Assembly: GCA_052387735.1 (NCBI GenBank)
Contig: JBQTIW010000163.1
Span: forward strand, 1 to 19,212
Direction: 5' to 3'
Source: RBC101 sp052387735
GTDB taxonomy: Bacteria > Gemmatimonadota > Gemmatimonadetes > Gemmatimonadales > Gemmatimonadaceae
DNA: 19,212 nt
Shown here: piece after piece, positions 7,104 through 13,990 of the stretch
How positions within the stretch are numbered: the first letter of the stretch is position 1
Layout of the letters: each line of letters begins with the position of its first letter
Translations under genes and position numbers: made by a program
Notes under the pieces: model-generated
Database searches by the model: none
Told to the model about the DNA's origin: nothing
The model's input: the letters and a program-made list of their open reading frames with translations, nothing else

Positions 7104-7435
7104 TTACCGGCGGCCGGTTGGACCGAGCCGACGAGCGCTCCTTCGCTCAGAACGAAGCGCCCGCATCGGATCGACCCGCGCGGCGCGACGAGCCGGAATC
7201 AACATCGCAACCAGCGCGGAAGCCGCGAGCAGCGCCGGCGCCATCACGAAGGGTGCCGGAGCGAGCGCACTGATCTGAAACACGAAGCGTGTCAGGAGTC
7301 TGCTCAGGCCCGCTGTCGCGACTGCGCCGATGACGATGCCCACGAGCACCAGCCGGCCGCCCTCCCCGAGCACGAGTCGGCGAATGTCCACGTTCGTCGC
7401 GCCGAGCGCGCGCGGATTCCGAGCTCGTTGGTGCG
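7104..7435 (-). pseudogene. C-terminal relic of an FtsX/MacB-type ABC permease
   Basis: The minus strand encodes only the last membrane part of a long permease: RTNELGIR, then RALGATNVDIRRLVLGEG, two hydrophobic segments and the terminal signature IPARRAARVDPMRALRSE. This end is typical of FtsX-domain macrolide-export-type permeases, which are usually 400-800 aa. RTNELGIR and ALGATN are in different frames, so a one-base deletion lies in the CG-rich run at about 7410-7413. All upstream parts are missing and the sequence changes to an AraC-like fragment at about 7435. The gene is dead unless the junction is an assembly artefact. Between it and the AhpD-like stop (6847-7103) I see no gene. Confidence 0.7.
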
Positions 7436-7650
7436 CGGAAGGCGATCGCCGACTCGTATCGGACCGTCGTTCCGGCTCCGCGCTCCTCGTATCAGCCGTC
7501 GAGCACGAGACAGAAGCCGGCGCGATCGTGCTCATGGCGCGGAACCGTCTCGTGTGGCCAATACCGGCACTCGGCGACCTCGAAGCTCGACGTCTCGACG
7601 CAAGCGATCGTCTGCCCGCAAGACGACGAGCAACACCGCTCGTGCGACAT
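7436..7650 (-). pseudogene. N-terminal relic of an AraC-type (cupin) regulator, Cys-rich start
   Basis: From ATG7650 a 52-residue frame starts MSHERCCSSSCGQTIAC and continues with FEVAECRYWPHETVPRHEHD and FCLVLDG, like the N-terminal cupin of AraC-family regulators (prolines and His around a PRHEHD turn, then CLVL-G). A TGA at 7494-7492 interrupts the frame, but the same frame continues with YEERGAGTTVRYESAIAF, which still fits the cupin. It then runs into the permease relic. The DNA-binding HTH half is absent. It begins 32 bp after merP on the same strand and so might be read from the mer promoter. Five cysteines precede the PRHEHD turn, four of them in the first 17 residues. If translated, a 52-aa Cys-rich peptide would result. 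The TGA does not sit at a redox Cys position. Confidence 0.5.
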
Positions 7651-7682
7651 CGTTCGCTGGTTGTGTCGACGACCAGCCCGCG

Positions 7683-8063
7683 TCAGCTCTCGACGACCGT
7701 GGCGGCGAAGCCGAGCTTCTTGATCGCCGCGATCATCTGGTCGGTGGTGACGCGGGATGGATCGAAGGTCACGACCGCGTGCTTCTTTTCGAGGTCGACT
7801 TCTGCCTTCGTCACGCCGTCGAGCCGTGTCAGCACCTTGCGCACCCCGAGCGCGCATCCGCCGCAGGTCATGCCCTCGACGGTAAACGTGACGGTGGTAT
7901 CGGTTACCGGCGCCAGGCGCGTGCCCGCGGGTTTCCTGCCACCCGCGCTTAGCGCGGTGCGCGCGAGCGGCGAAGCAGCCGACACCGAAGCCGGCCCGCA
8001 GAGATCGCAAATCGACAGCGCGCCCGCGGTCCCGATCAGGGCGTAGATAGCAATGGTCTTCAT
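7683..8063 (-). CDS. merP: periplasmic mercuric-ion-binding protein MerP
   Basis: A 126-aa protein that would scavenge Hg(II) in the periplasm and pass it to MerT. Residues 1-30 form a signal peptide, which unusually contains Cys19-x-x-Cys22 (CDLC). A roughly 25-residue linker follows, and residues about 56-124 are one HMA domain with GMTCGGC (Cys67, Cys70) and the closing KKLGFAATV strand. It is longer than classic MerP (about 91 aa) because of the linker. ATG8063 is chosen over ATG8078 because GGAGG sits eight bases before it. It follows merT by 49 bp in the mer operon. The HMA domain alone does not separate Hg from Cu; the operon does. Confidence 0.9.
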   Translation of the reverse strand: MKTIAIYALIGTAGALSICDLCGPASVSAASPLARTALSAGGRKPAGTRLAPVTDTTVTFTVEGMTCGGCALGVRKVLTRLDGVTKAEVDLEKKHAVVTFDPSRVTTDQMIAAIKKLGFAATVVES

Positions 8064-8112
8064 CGGAATAGCCTCCATCGAAACAGAGTTGGCGCCGCCG
8101 CCTCGAGGCTGC

Positions 8113-8520
8113 TCACACGAGCAGCTTCGACCACTGGGGAAATGTGAGCAGCGCGAGAACCACCACGGTCGCGACCCAGAGGACGACCTTGTCGCGCGTA
8201 CCACGGCGCGGGACCGCGCAGGAGCCGGTGGCAGCGCACGCCGCATCGTACTCGGTCGCCGGTGCGCGCCAGTACACCGCGCGGAAACCGCCGGCGAGGA
8301 GCCCGACCGAAAGGATCGTGAACACCGGCCGCACCGGCTCGAACCGTGCGGCGAGCCCGGCACCGACGCCGAGCGTCAGGAACAGCACCGGACCGATACA
8401 GCACAGCGACGCGAGCGCTGCCGCACCAACGGCGCCGACGGAAGTGAGCACGCCGCGACGCGCGCCAATCTCCCGACGAGGTCCGGCGTGGTGCTCCGGA
8501 GACCGGGTCGCTTCATCCAT
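8113..8520 (-). CDS. merT: mercuric transport protein MerT
   Basis: A 135-aa inner-membrane protein importing Hg(II) for reduction. The first helix carries the vicinal pair SLCCIGPVLF (Cys40, Cys41), and the cytoplasmic loop before the last helix carries Cys95 and Cys101, the four cysteines characteristic of MerT. A third hydrophobic segment, VVLWVATVVVLALLTF, ends near the C-terminus. ATG8520 is used; an in-frame TTG8535 would add five residues. No clear Shine-Dalgarno precedes either, so translation may depend on coupling with merA, whose stop is 21 bp upstream. The N-terminal 22 residues are polar and slightly longer than in Tn501 MerT. Confidence 0.92.
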   Translation of the reverse strand: MDEATRSPEHHAGPRREIGARRGVLTSVGAVGAAALASLCCIGPVLFLTLGVGAGLAARFEPVRPVFTILSVGLLAGGFRAVYWRAPATEYDAACAATGSCAVPRRGTRDKVVLWVATVVVLALLTFPQWSKLLV

Positions 8521-8541
8521 GGTGATCGACCGCAAGCGCAG

Positions 8542-9981
8542 TCATGCGCAGCAACTGAGCTTGCTCACGTCACGCGCGAAGCCCTGGGCCGCGAGCTTCA
8601 CGCTCTCGCCCCACGTGAGATAGGCGTGCAACACGCCCGTGAGTTCCCGCGCCGTGAGCCCGAGTCGGATCGCGAGCGTCGCCTGGCCCATGAACTCTCC
8701 GGCGTTAGGCGCTACCGCGTGGACGCCGAGGAACCTCCCCGTCCCCACCTCGGCCACGACCTTGACGAGCCCCCGCCGGTCGTGGCTCACGAGCGCCCGC
8801 GGCACGTGCTCCATGGCGAGCGTCGATACCTCGATGTGGTGGCCCGCTGCGCGCGCCGCCGCTTCGGTAAGCCCGATCGACGCGACCTGCGGTGACGTGA
8901 ACGTCACGTTCGGGACCGCGCTCAGGTCGAGCTCCCGGCGCTCACCCGAGAGCGCGTTCTCCGCCGCCACCCGCCCGCCCGCCGCCGCGACGTACACGTA
9001 CCCGGGCCCGCCCGTCACGTCGCCCGCCGCGTAGACGTCGGGGTTCGTGGTCTGGAGCGTCGCGTCGACCCGAATGAACCCTCGCTCACTCAGCTCCACG
9101 CCGGCCTCCGCGAGCCCGAGGTCCCACGTGTTCGCGCGGCGGCCGGTCGCGACGAGGATGTGCTCCGCTCGAAACCGCCCTTCCCCGCTCCCCTGCCGCA
9201 CGCGGGCCACGATCTCCCTGCCGTCGCGCTCGACGCGCGTGGTGGCGACGCCGGTGTGGATCTCGATCCCCTCGGCGGCGAGATGGGCGCGCAGGGTCTC
9301 CGCGATTGCTTGATCCTCGTTAGGCAGCAGGCGCGGCGTGAGTTCGAGCACGATGACCTTCGTGCCGAAGCGCGAAAAGGTCTGGCCGAGCTCCAGTCCG
9401 ACAGCGCTCCCGCCGAGGACGATCAGCGACTTGGGCAGCTCGTCGAGCGCCATCGCTGTGGTGCTGTCGAGTGCACCGACCGCGTCGAGCCCCGGGATCG
9501 GCGGCATCGCCGGCGACGAGCCGGTCGCGACGATGACCTTCCGCGCGCGGTACTCCGCGTCGCCGACGCGCACGCGGTCGCCGGCGAGGAGTCGCGCGTG
9601 CCCGGACAGCACATCGATCTCCGGATACGACGCCAGCACGTCGGCGTACTTCGTCGCGCGGAGCTCGGCTACCAGTGCGTCCTTCTGCGCGACGACGGCG
9701 TTCCAATCGAGTGCGGGCGTGCACGGTGCGATCCCCGGGAAGCCAGTGCGAGCGGCGTGGTAGTGTACCGCCGCTTCGATCAGGTTCTTGGACGGGATGC
9801 ACCCGACGTTCACGCAGGTTCCGCCGAGCGTCCCACGCTCGACGATGACCACGCGCGCGCCCAGTTCCGCCCCCTGGATCGCCGCCGCTACACCGGCGCC
9901 GCCGCTCCCGATGACGAGAAGGTCGTACTCGGCCGTCGGGCTGGCGGAATGCGCCGCCAGCTCGTTGCTTCGGTGCGTCAT
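8542..9981 (-). CDS. merA: mercuric reductase MerA (no N-terminal HMA domain)
   Basis: A 479-aa cytoplasmic flavoprotein reducing Hg(II) to volatile Hg(0) with NADPH. Seen in order: FAD-binding Rossmann motif VIGSGGAGVAAA (about 24-34), redox-active GGTCVNVGCIPSK (Cys56, Cys61), the NADPH-domain motif GGSAVGLELGQ, the second FAD motif VYAAGDVTG, a YVYVAAAGG segment, the dimer-interface segment HAYLTWGESVKLAAQ, and the C-terminal vicinal Cys477-Cys478 that passes Hg(II) to the active site. These last cysteines separate MerA from lipoamide dehydrogenases. The mobile N-terminal HMA domain of Tn501-type enzymes is absent; MerP and MerT remain as the feeding route. ATG9981 overlaps the merR stop (ATGA), so translation is coupled to the regulator. 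Confidence 0.96.
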   Translation of the reverse strand: MTHRSNELAAHSASPTAEYDLLVIGSGGAGVAAAIQGAELGARVVIVERGTLGGTCVNVGCIPSKNLIEAAVHYHAARTGFPGIAPCTPALDWNAVVAQKDALVAELRATKYADVLASYPEIDVLSGHARLLAGDRVRVGDAEYRARKVIVATGSSPAMPPIPGLDAVGALDSTTAMALDELPKSLIVLGGSAVGLELGQTFSRFGTKVIVLELTPRLLPNEDQAIAETLRAHLAAEGIEIHTGVATTRVERDGREIVARVRQGSGEGRFRAEHILVATGRRANTWDLGLAEAGVELSERGFIRVDATLQTTNPDVYAAGDVTGGPGYVYVAAAGGRVAAENALSGERRELDLSAVPNVTFTSPQVASIGLTEAAARAAGHHIEVSTLAMEHVPRALVSHDRRGLVKVVAEVGTGRFLGVHAVAPNAGEFMGQATLAIRLGLTARELTGVLHAYLTWGESVKLAAQGFARDVSKLSCCA

Positions 9982-10478
9982 CGCTGTGTAGAGCGCGGTG
10001 GTCGCGACCTGGACGCGAGCCGCGTCACGCGGGACGACCCATTCGCTTCTTCGACCGAACGGTCCAGGGCGCGGAGCAGCGGGCACTCCGCGACCGGCCG
10101 GCCCCGCCGGCAGCTCCTGACGTACTGCGACAGCGCCGCGCGCATCTGCTCGAGGTCGTGAATCTTCTCGCCAATCCGCTCGAGGGTGGCCGAAGCGCGC
10201 GCCTCTACTTGTTCGCACGCCGTTTCCGACTGCTCGCGGAGAGCAAGAAGGTCCGCGATCTCGCTGAGCGTGAAGCCGAGGTCCTGAGCGCGCTTGATGA
10301 AGCGCACGCGGCGCACGGTGTCGACGTCATATTCGCGATACCCCGACGACCGGCGTGCCGGCTCCGGAAGCAGCCCCACGCGCTCGTAGTATCGCAGCGT
10401 CTGTGCGTTGACTGCCGCCGCGGCGGCGACCTCTCCGATCCGCATCCGATTCACGTCGATCAGGTTCACGTCGATCAT
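9978..10478 (-). CDS. merR: mercury-responsive transcriptional regulator MerR
   Basis: A 166-aa MerR-family dimeric activator/repressor. An N-terminal winged HTH (RIGEVAAAAAVNAQTLRYYE, then GYREYD) is followed by a long dimer helix and the Hg(II)-binding C-terminus. All three mercury ligands are present: Cys in SETACEQ, and the pair C-x8-C in YVRSCRRGRPVAECPLL (77, 112 and 121 counted from the second Met), matching Cys82/117/126 of Tn501 MerR. ATG10478 lies at the predicted transcription start, suggesting leaderless or nearly leaderless translation. The alternative ATG10445 (MRIGEV) matches the usual family start but has no Shine-Dalgarno. The extra 11 residues come from a 15-bp tandem duplication. 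It heads the operon merR-merA-merT-merP. Confidence 0.93.
   Translation of the reverse strand: MIDVNLIDVNRMRIGEVAAAAAVNAQTLRYYERVGLLPEPARRSSGYREYDVDTVRRVRFIKRAQDLGFTLSEIADLLALREQSETACEQVEARASATLERIGEKIHDLEQMRAALSQYVRSCRRGRPVAECPLLRALDRSVEEANGSSRVTRLASRSRPPRSTQR
10450..10477. repeat. 15-bp tandem duplication at the merR start
   Basis: The 13-mer TTCACGTCGATCA occurs at 10450-10462 and again at 10465-10477, period 15. On the coding strand this repeats the codons for IDVN and places the N-terminus as MIDVNLIDVNRM ahead of the usual MerR start. The duplication sits between the mer promoter and the family-typical ATG10445. Confidence 0.75.
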
Positions 10479-10485
10479 GGTGACA

Positions 10486-10516
10486 GGATAAACCTCGCAC
10501 CATGGTATAGGGTCAA
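10486..10516 (-). promoter_or_regulatory. mer operon promoter with MerR operator
   Basis: The minus strand shows -35 TTGACC (10516-10511) and a -10 at TTTATC or TTATCC (10492-10486) with an 18-19 bp spacer. The spacer holds an imperfect dyad, + strand 10492-10513, centred on the palindrome ACCATGGT with outer ACC/GGT arms. It closely resembles the mer operators of Gram-positive mer operons, where merR is also the first gene. Transcription should begin about 7 nt downstream, almost at the merR ATG10478. Confidence 0.75.
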
Positions 10517-10698
10517 GGGCGTTCCTCGAGACGGTGGCACGGCGCGCCGCGAGCATTCCGATCCGGAGCGGGTCCGGCGTCAGGTGCTGACGGGTCTCCA
10601 AGCACAGGGGTTCGCCGCGGCGTGACGGAGACGTGAAGAAAAAAGACGCTCCCGGTGTCTGGAGTGATGGAGAGGACAGCAACGCCGAGGAGGAAACG

Positions 10699-11271
10699 AT
10701 GAGAGCGTCGAGATTTGTCGCGGTGCTTTCGGTGTGCGCGGCCGTGATCGGATGCACCGGTCGAGACCAGAGCGCCGCGGCCGATACCGCAGCGGTCGCT
10801 TCGCCCGACACCGCGGCCGCCGCCATGGCCCGCGTGGACACGACCGGCGAGGCGCTGTGGGCGCGCCTGCAGCGAGAGAACTACCGGAACTGGCCGCTCT
10901 GGCCGGGAAAGGGGAAGCTCTACAGGGGTCAGGAGCCGCACGGCGCCCTGCTCACGACGTACGTCAACACGCTGGCGCAGGACGCTCTCACGAACGGCGC
11001 GGCGCGAATGTCGCCCGGCGCCATCTTCGTGAAGGAGAACTACGGGCCCGACAGCACGTTGATGGCGATCACCGTGATGGAGAAGGTTCAGGGCTATGAC
11101 GCGCAGCACCAGGACTGGTTCTGGGCCAAGTACCAACCCGGCGGAAAGGTGGAGGCGGCGGGTCGTGTCGACATGTGTTACCAGTGCCATCAAGGAGCCG
11201 CCGACCACGACGGCCTCTGGACGCTGAAGATCGCGAAGACTGGGACGAAGCCCCCGCCGATGAAGATGTAG
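10699..11271 (+). CDS. cytochrome P460-family lipoprotein
   Basis: A 190-aa exported lipoprotein: hydrophobic signal ending AVIGC (lipobox) from MRASRF, an Ala/Asp-rich linker, then the P460 domain (about residues 55-175) with NWPLWPGKGKLYRGQEPHG, LLTTYVN, PGAIFVKENYG, the GYDAQHQDWFWAKY segment and the heme c motif CYQCH (Cys160, Cys163, His164). P460 cytochromes hold a c-type heme, in some members crosslinked to a Lys, and oxidise hydroxylamine or detoxify NO; family members of other species have no known role. ATG10699 follows GAGGAGG at ideal spacing. The ECF sigma gene begins 11 bp downstream, so the two are probably one operon. The substrate is not predictable. Confidence 0.85.
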   Translation: MRASRFVAVLSVCAAVIGCTGRDQSAAADTAAVASPDTAAAAMARVDTTGEALWARLQRENYRNWPLWPGKGKLYRGQEPHGALLTTYVNTLAQDALTNGAARMSPGAIFVKENYGPDSTLMAITVMEKVQGYDAQHQDWFWAKYQPGGKVEAAGRVDMCYQCHQGAADHDGLWTLKIAKTGTKPPPMKM

Positions 11272-11282
11272 GGCGTCCCGTC

Positions 11283-11876
11283 ATGGCCTTTCGCTGGAAG
11301 TCACCGCAGAAGTCACGGCCGCCGGAGCCACGAGCGTTCGAGGAACTCCTCAGCGAGCAGCTCGATGCGCTCTATCGCAGCGCGCTGCGCCTGTGCGATG
11401 GCCACCACGCCGATGGCGAGGACCTGCTGCAGGATGCGGTGCTCCGTGCCTTCGAGCACTACGGCGAGCTGCGCGACCCCGCGGCGGCGAAGGCGTGGTT
11501 CTTCACGATCCTCGTGCGGACGAATCTCAACCGCCTTCGTGCGCGGCGCCGGCGAGCGGAGACGGTGGCGTCGGATCTCGACGAAAACGCGTTCGAGGAG
11601 GCGCTCGCGTCCTGGCGGAGTGCGGAAAGGCCCGACGAACACACGGACCGGCGCTGGGTCGGCCAGCGTCTTGCCGATGCACTGGACGGGCTCGATGAGG
11701 ACCTGCGATCGGTGATCTGGCTCAGCGACGTGGAAGGATTCAGACAGCGCGAGGTCGCGGAGATGCTACGCATTCCTGAAGGCACGGTCGCGTCGCGGCT
11801 CTTCAGGGCACGCCGCAGTCTTCGTGACGCGCTTCACTCCGAAGTTTCCGGAGCGAGCGCATGGAGGAACACGTGA
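11283..11876 (+). CDS. ECF-type RNA polymerase sigma factor
   Basis: A 197-aa sigma factor. Region 2 (about residues 20-95) contains LDALYRSALRLC, ADGEDLLQDAVLRAFEHY and AAKAWFFTILVRTNLNRLR. Region 4 (about 130-185) has LDEDLRSVIWLSDVEGF, EVAEMLRIPEGTVASRLFRAR and a final RRSLRDAL helix. Region 3 and 1.1 are absent, as in all ECF sigmas. It would direct polymerase to a small regulon, most likely including this cluster. The 3' end overlaps the anti-sigma gene by 16 bp (or 4 bp with the alternative start), the classic coupling of a sigma with its antagonist. No strong Shine-Dalgarno precedes ATG11283, consistent with translation coupled to the P460 gene. Confidence 0.93.
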   Translation: MAFRWKSPQKSRPPEPRAFEELLSEQLDALYRSALRLCDGHHADGEDLLQDAVLRAFEHYGELRDPAAAKAWFFTILVRTNLNRLRARRRRAETVASDLDENAFEEALASWRSAERPDEHTDRRWVGQRLADALDGLDEDLRSVIWLSDVEGFRQREVAEMLRIPEGTVASRLFRARRSLRDALHSEVSGASAWRNT

Positions 11877-12691
11877 GCAGGGGCACGACCTGTGGGCGCA
11901 CGAGGCGTCTCTTGTGGCCGGACGGCGGGCCGCGCGCCATCTCGCCGGAAATGATCGAGGCGCACGACCATCTGTCGCGATGCCCCGCCTGCCAGCGATT
12001 CGTGCGCGACATGCGCGCGCTGGCGGAGGTCGTGCGCGAATCGGCGGCACATGAACCGGCACCTGGCGAGGTCCGCGAGCGACTGTTCACGGCGATTGCG
12101 CGGGCTCGTGCCGGCGCACTCGAGCCGCGTCGGCGGCGGCTCAACCCGAGGGTGCTCGCCGGAGCGGCCGCCCTCGTGGTCGTCATCGGAGGTACGCTCG
12201 CTACGCTCGCCGTGCGTCGAGAGGCGCCCGTCGATCCGCTGTCCGCGCTCGTCGAGTACCACGCGGGCGCCGTTGGTGAGACGCACCTCGCGTCGGGAGA
12301 CGCGGGCATCGTGCAGGGATGGATCGAGCGCCAGGTGCACTTCGCGATGCTCGTGCCGGTACTGCCTGAGGCACAGCTGCGCGGCGCACGGCTGGTGGTG
12401 AGCGAGGGGCGGCGCGGCGCGGTCGTCGAATACGACGTGCACGGCATCGCGCTCTCGTACTTCGTGGTCCCCGACCGGGGGGCATCGGTACGCGATGCGA
12501 CACCGATGCGCTTCGAAGGCGTTAGGCAGTCAGGGTACCAGGTGGTGGCGTGGCGCGAGCCGGGACTCCGTCACGCGATGGTCGGGAACCTCCCCGAGTC
12601 CCGGCTCGTGAGTCTTGCGAAAGCTTGCGTCGAACAGGCGCGGCGGACCGTCGCGTCGCTCGGCGCGACGCCGATCACGAGGGAAGGATGA
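11861..12691 (+). CDS. zinc-binding anti-sigma factor, membrane-anchored
   Basis: A 276-aa protein expected to hold the ECF sigma inactive at the membrane. The N-terminal ZAS-type motif EAHDHLSRCPACQRF (His-x3-Cys-x2-Cys) binds zinc and may sense thiol-reactive stress. One membrane helix, RVLAGAAALVVVIGGTLATLAV, lies at about residues 88-109. The periplasmic part (about 110-270) contains VPVLPEAQLRGARLVV and YQVVAWREPGLRHAMVGNL, as in zf-HC2-type anti-sigmas. Two starts are possible: ATG11861 with GGAG, or GTG11873 with GGAGG five bases upstream, which would overlap the sigma stop as GTGA. Its own stop overlaps the next small ORF (ATGA). The region carries one copy of the dispersed octamer at 12520. 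Confidence 0.9.
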   Translation: MEEHVSRGTTCGRTRRLLWPDGGPRAISPEMIEAHDHLSRCPACQRFVRDMRALAEVVRESAAHEPAPGEVRERLFTAIARARAGALEPRRRRLNPRVLAGAAALVVVIGGTLATLAVRREAPVDPLSALVEYHAGAVGETHLASGDAGIVQGWIERQVHFAMLVPVLPEAQLRGARLVVSEGRRGAVVEYDVHGIALSYFVVPDRGASVRDATPMRFEGVRQSGYQVVAWREPGLRHAMVGNLPESRLVSLAKACVEQARRTVASLGATPITREG

Positions 12692-12876
12692 CGGTGCGAT
12701 CGAGAATCACCGCCTCGAAATCGCTCGCCGGCGGACTGTTCATCGTCACTGCCGCTGAGAAGTCCCGGGGGCCTCTGCAGCATGGGCCCGAAGCTGCCAT
12801 TCTCCTCGCGGGGGCATTCGGATTCGCGGGCGCCGCGGTCTTTGCGATGACCGTTCGTGTCGGCGAAGCGGCCTGA
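12688..12876 (+). CDS. 62-aa membrane protein in the sigma operon
   Basis: The ATG overlaps the anti-sigma stop as ATGA and follows AGGGAAGG, so it is very likely translated. The product has a basic N-terminus (MTVRSRITASK), a moderately hydrophobic stretch and one convincing membrane helix, AAILLAGAFGFAGAAVFAMT, near the C-terminus. I recognise no family. It may be a small partner of the anti-sigma factor. The 102 bp after it hold no feature I can support. Confidence 0.6.
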   Translation: MTVRSRITASKSLAGGLFIVTAAEKSRGPLQHGPEAAILLAGAFGFAGAAVFAMTVRVGEAA

Positions 12877-12978
12877 AGGCCTGGAACAGCCGTGCGGTTC
12901 GACTCGATCCTGGCATCGCAAGCGGAGAGTCGGCCCGATTTCGCGCCGGCAGGTACCTCGAGCTGTGAGTGTGAAGAA

Positions 12979-13932
12979 ATGAGAGCTGGACGACTGCTTC
13001 TCGTAGTGGTGAGCGCGGCTGCTTTGCTCGCGTGCGATCGCGGCGACGATGATCGTGGGGCGCTTCTGCGGCGCGCAGACGCAGCAGAGGCCACGACACC
13101 GGCGCCGCAGGGCATCGACTGGAAGGCCGTCGAGGCCGCGATCGGTCGGCCAGGCGCCGCGCAGCCTGGCGAGGTGTACCGGTTCAACTTCCCCCGCGGC
13201 GACCTCCGCGTGACGGCGGGCGGCGTGCAGATCAAGCCGGCGCTCGCGCTCGGCGGCTGGGTCGCCATGAAAGCGACGACCAGCGGCGTGATCGCCATGG
13301 GTGATCTCGTCCTCACGGAGGACGAACTCACTCCCGTGATCACGACATTGCAGGAGGGCGGCGTCGAACAGACCGCGATCCATCATCACGTGATGCGCGA
13401 GTCCCCTCGCGTGCTCTACACGCACATTCACGCCCACGGCGACGCGAAGAAGATCGCCGAGACGATCCGCGCGGCGGTCGCGCTGACGAAGGCGCCACCA
13501 CCGGCACCGCCAGCCCCCGCGTCGGGCGAACTCGGGATCGACACCGCGCAGGTCGCGAAGGCGTTAGGCTACGCGGGACGCATGAACGGCGGCGTGTACC
13601 AGGTGAACGTCCCGCGCGCCGAGACGATCCGCGAGGGCACCGTCGAAGTCCCGCCGTCGATGGGCCTCGGCACCGTCATGAACTTCCAGCCGACGGGCGG
13701 CGGGAAGGCGGCGATCACCGGAGACTTCGTGCTCACGGCGAGCGAGGTGAACCCCGTGATCCGCGCCCTCAGGGAGAACGGCATCGAGGTGACGTCGCTG
13801 CACAGTCACATGCTCACCGAAGAGCCGCGCCTCTTCTTCATGCACTACTGGGCGAACGACGACGCCGTGAAGCTCGCACGTGGGCTGAAGGCAGCGCTGG
13901 ACAAGACGAACTCCCGTCGCGCCACCCCGTGA
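12979..13932 (+). CDS. lipoprotein with two DUF1259 (LppY/LpqO-type) domains
   Basis: A 317-aa lipoprotein: signal LLLVVVSAAALLAC with a LLAC lipobox, a short linker, then two tandem DUF1259 copies. Copy 1 (about residues 48-165) contains IDWKAVEAAIG, VYRFNFPRGDLRV, GDLVLTEDELTPVI, the His-rich IHHHVMRESPRVLYTHIHAHGD and AETIRAAV. Copy 2 (about 185-312) repeats this as IDTAQVAKALG, VYQVNVPRAETI, GDFVLTASEVNPVI, TSLHSHMLTEEPRLFFMHYWA and ARGLKAAL. The repeated His/Glu pattern suggests metal binding, but the family has no established function. Two-copy members are common in soil bacteria. ATG12979 has only a weak GAAGAA upstream. It lies between the sigma operon and the outer-membrane receptor on the same strand, so joint expression is plausible. 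Confidence 0.85.
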   Translation: MRAGRLLLVVVSAAALLACDRGDDDRGALLRRADAAEATTPAPQGIDWKAVEAAIGRPGAAQPGEVYRFNFPRGDLRVTAGGVQIKPALALGGWVAMKATTSGVIAMGDLVLTEDELTPVITTLQEGGVEQTAIHHHVMRESPRVLYTHIHAHGDAKKIAETIRAAVALTKAPPPAPPAPASGELGIDTAQVAKALGYAGRMNGGVYQVNVPRAETIREGTVEVPPSMGLGTVMNFQPTGGGKAAITGDFVLTASEVNPVIRALRENGIEVTSLHSHMLTEEPRLFFMHYWANDDAVKLARGLKAALDKTNSRRATP

Positions 13933-13990
13933 TCCGTTTCCGCCGGGACACACCCGAGCGAACACAGCGGCAACCCTGAGAATCATCGCA

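Noticed and set aside
7492..7494. In-frame TGA in the AraC-like fragment as a third selenocysteine codon
   Set aside because: The position is normally Ser or a small residue in the cupin, not a redox Cys; no matching hairpin at the required distance was found, and the gene is truncated anyway.
6843..7952. 369-codon plus-strand frame across the region after the AhpD-like gene
   Set aside because: Covers an intergenic stretch and the antisense of the permease relic, AraC relic and merP; composition is Arg/Ser/Pro-rich with no domain.
8053..10161. Long plus-strand frames opposite merT and merA
   Set aside because: Arg/Asp/His-rich compositional shadows of the mer genes with no recognisable motif or start signal.
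12571..13437. 288-codon minus-strand frame opposite the small membrane protein and DUF1259 gene
   Set aside because: Antisense shadow; the plus-strand genes have ATGA coupling, a lipobox and recognised domains.
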